A DNA stretch of 38,147 bases, from positions 1 through 38,147 of the IMG/VR virus record IMGVR_UViG_3300044619_002514. One strand, written 5' to 3'. This DNA comes from a virus. Below are positions 37,721 through 38,147 of this stretch, one piece after another (positions within the stretch are counted from its first letter, which is position 1; every line of letters starts with the position of its first letter). The position numbers and the translations under genes are program-made. The notes under the pieces were generated by a model. The model was not told the origin of the DNA. It worked only from the letters and a program-made list of their open reading frames with translations, and made no database searches.

Positions 37721-38147
37721 ATGAGTCTAAATTTAAATGACTTAGGATTAGTTGATGTAGTTAGAGAAATTGTCGATAGCTTACAGGCGGGTGTGGTACA
37801 CATTGTCCGTCCTTCGAGTATTGCCTCTAACCCCTTTGAGAGTTCGGATAACACTCCCCTTTTAGTAGGGTCTTTCCCTTTAATATCTTTTAAGGATGGT
37901 ACAATCCATGAAAGACTTCAATTTAGCTCCAATGCTTCTGGTATTTTCAGGTTTAAAATGGCTATTCCTAATGCAGAGGTCTTAGTTGGGGATTACGCCT
38001 TTATTAATTGGTCTGAAGGTGTCCGTATTATTCCTGCTGTTGTAAAAGAAGTTAATTACAATCTATCTGCATTATCTCCAGTTACGGTTAATTCTAATGA
38101 GGGTGTTCCTTATACTTGGACACAGGTTCAGGAGTTACTAGCCGATG
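37721..38147 (+). CDS. Late-region protein, cut by the right edge
   Basis: ATG 37721 follows a perfect GGAGG ribosome site. The 142 visible residues begin MSLNLNDLGLVDVVREIVDS and continue as a beta-rich domain (PLLVGSFPLISFKDGTIHER; GIFRFKMAIPNAEVLVGDYA; INWSEGVRIIPAVVKEVNYN). It is near a fibre gene and has its own late motif, so a tail or fibre-associated role is likely. No family is recognised, and the C-terminal part lies outside the window. Confidence 0.6.
   Translation, partial: MSLNLNDLGLVDVVREIVDSLQAGVVHIVRPSSIASNPFESSDNTPLLVGSFPLISFKDGTIHERLQFSSNASGIFRFKMAIPNAEVLVGDYAFINWSEGVRIIPAVVKEVNYNLSALSPVTVNSNEGVPYTWTQVQELLAD

Overview
The window looks like part of the genome of a tailed phage with a long non-contractile tail (siphovirus type), probably one that infects a cyanobacterium. 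The tail evidence is direct. There is a 2607-residue tape measure protein, followed in lambda-like order by proteins resembling gpM, gpL, an NlpC/P60 peptidase (gpK-like), a gpI/gpJ-type hub and a large fibre. The cyanobacterial host is an inference. It rests on two regulator-like proteins (11310-12080 and 14581-15384) that resemble families I associate with cyanobacteria and their phages, and on ThyX. No database could be consulted.

Layout. (1) 1-7200, leftward: sixteen small, mostly acidic genes without recognisable function. Most have their own host-type promoter (TTGACA, usually a 17-nt spacer, then TATAAT or CATAAT) and are separated by repeated inverted repeats. This looks like an early, host-takeover type region. 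(2) 7200-12250: a regulatory and largely non-coding zone. It holds tandem repeats, recurring AGTACA-N2-TGTACT dyads, a 26-bp perfect palindrome, a 1.9-kb gene-free stretch with two 20-bp direct-repeat arrays, and a possible small RNA. Rightward genes here are a 94-residue protein, a small membrane protein and a helix-turn-helix protein. (3) 12250-18550: scaffold, major capsid protein and one small rightward gene, interleaved with leftward genes (a regulator, a 105-residue protein, a sigma factor overlapping thyX, and two hypotheticals). (4) 18656-38147: the rightward tail module, running off the right edge.

The most interesting signal is regulatory. A motif close to GACAATAACGCCCAAACTA occurs ten times on the plus strand. 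It lies 31-51 nt before the first gene of each rightward transcription unit (111 nt before the capsid gene). It is absent where tail genes overlap or nearly touch, and I found none on the minus strand. A compact phage sigma factor is encoded at 16838-17329 behind a host-type promoter. A simple model is that host polymerase transcribes the leftward genes, including the sigma factor, which then switches on the rightward virion genes through this motif. In addition, the roughly 250-nt leader of the sigma/thyX message carries the exact complement of 39 nt of the tape measure coding sequence. That raises the possibility of RNA-RNA pairing between an early and a late message.

Terminase, portal, neck and major tail tube genes are not recognisable here and presumably lie outside the window.
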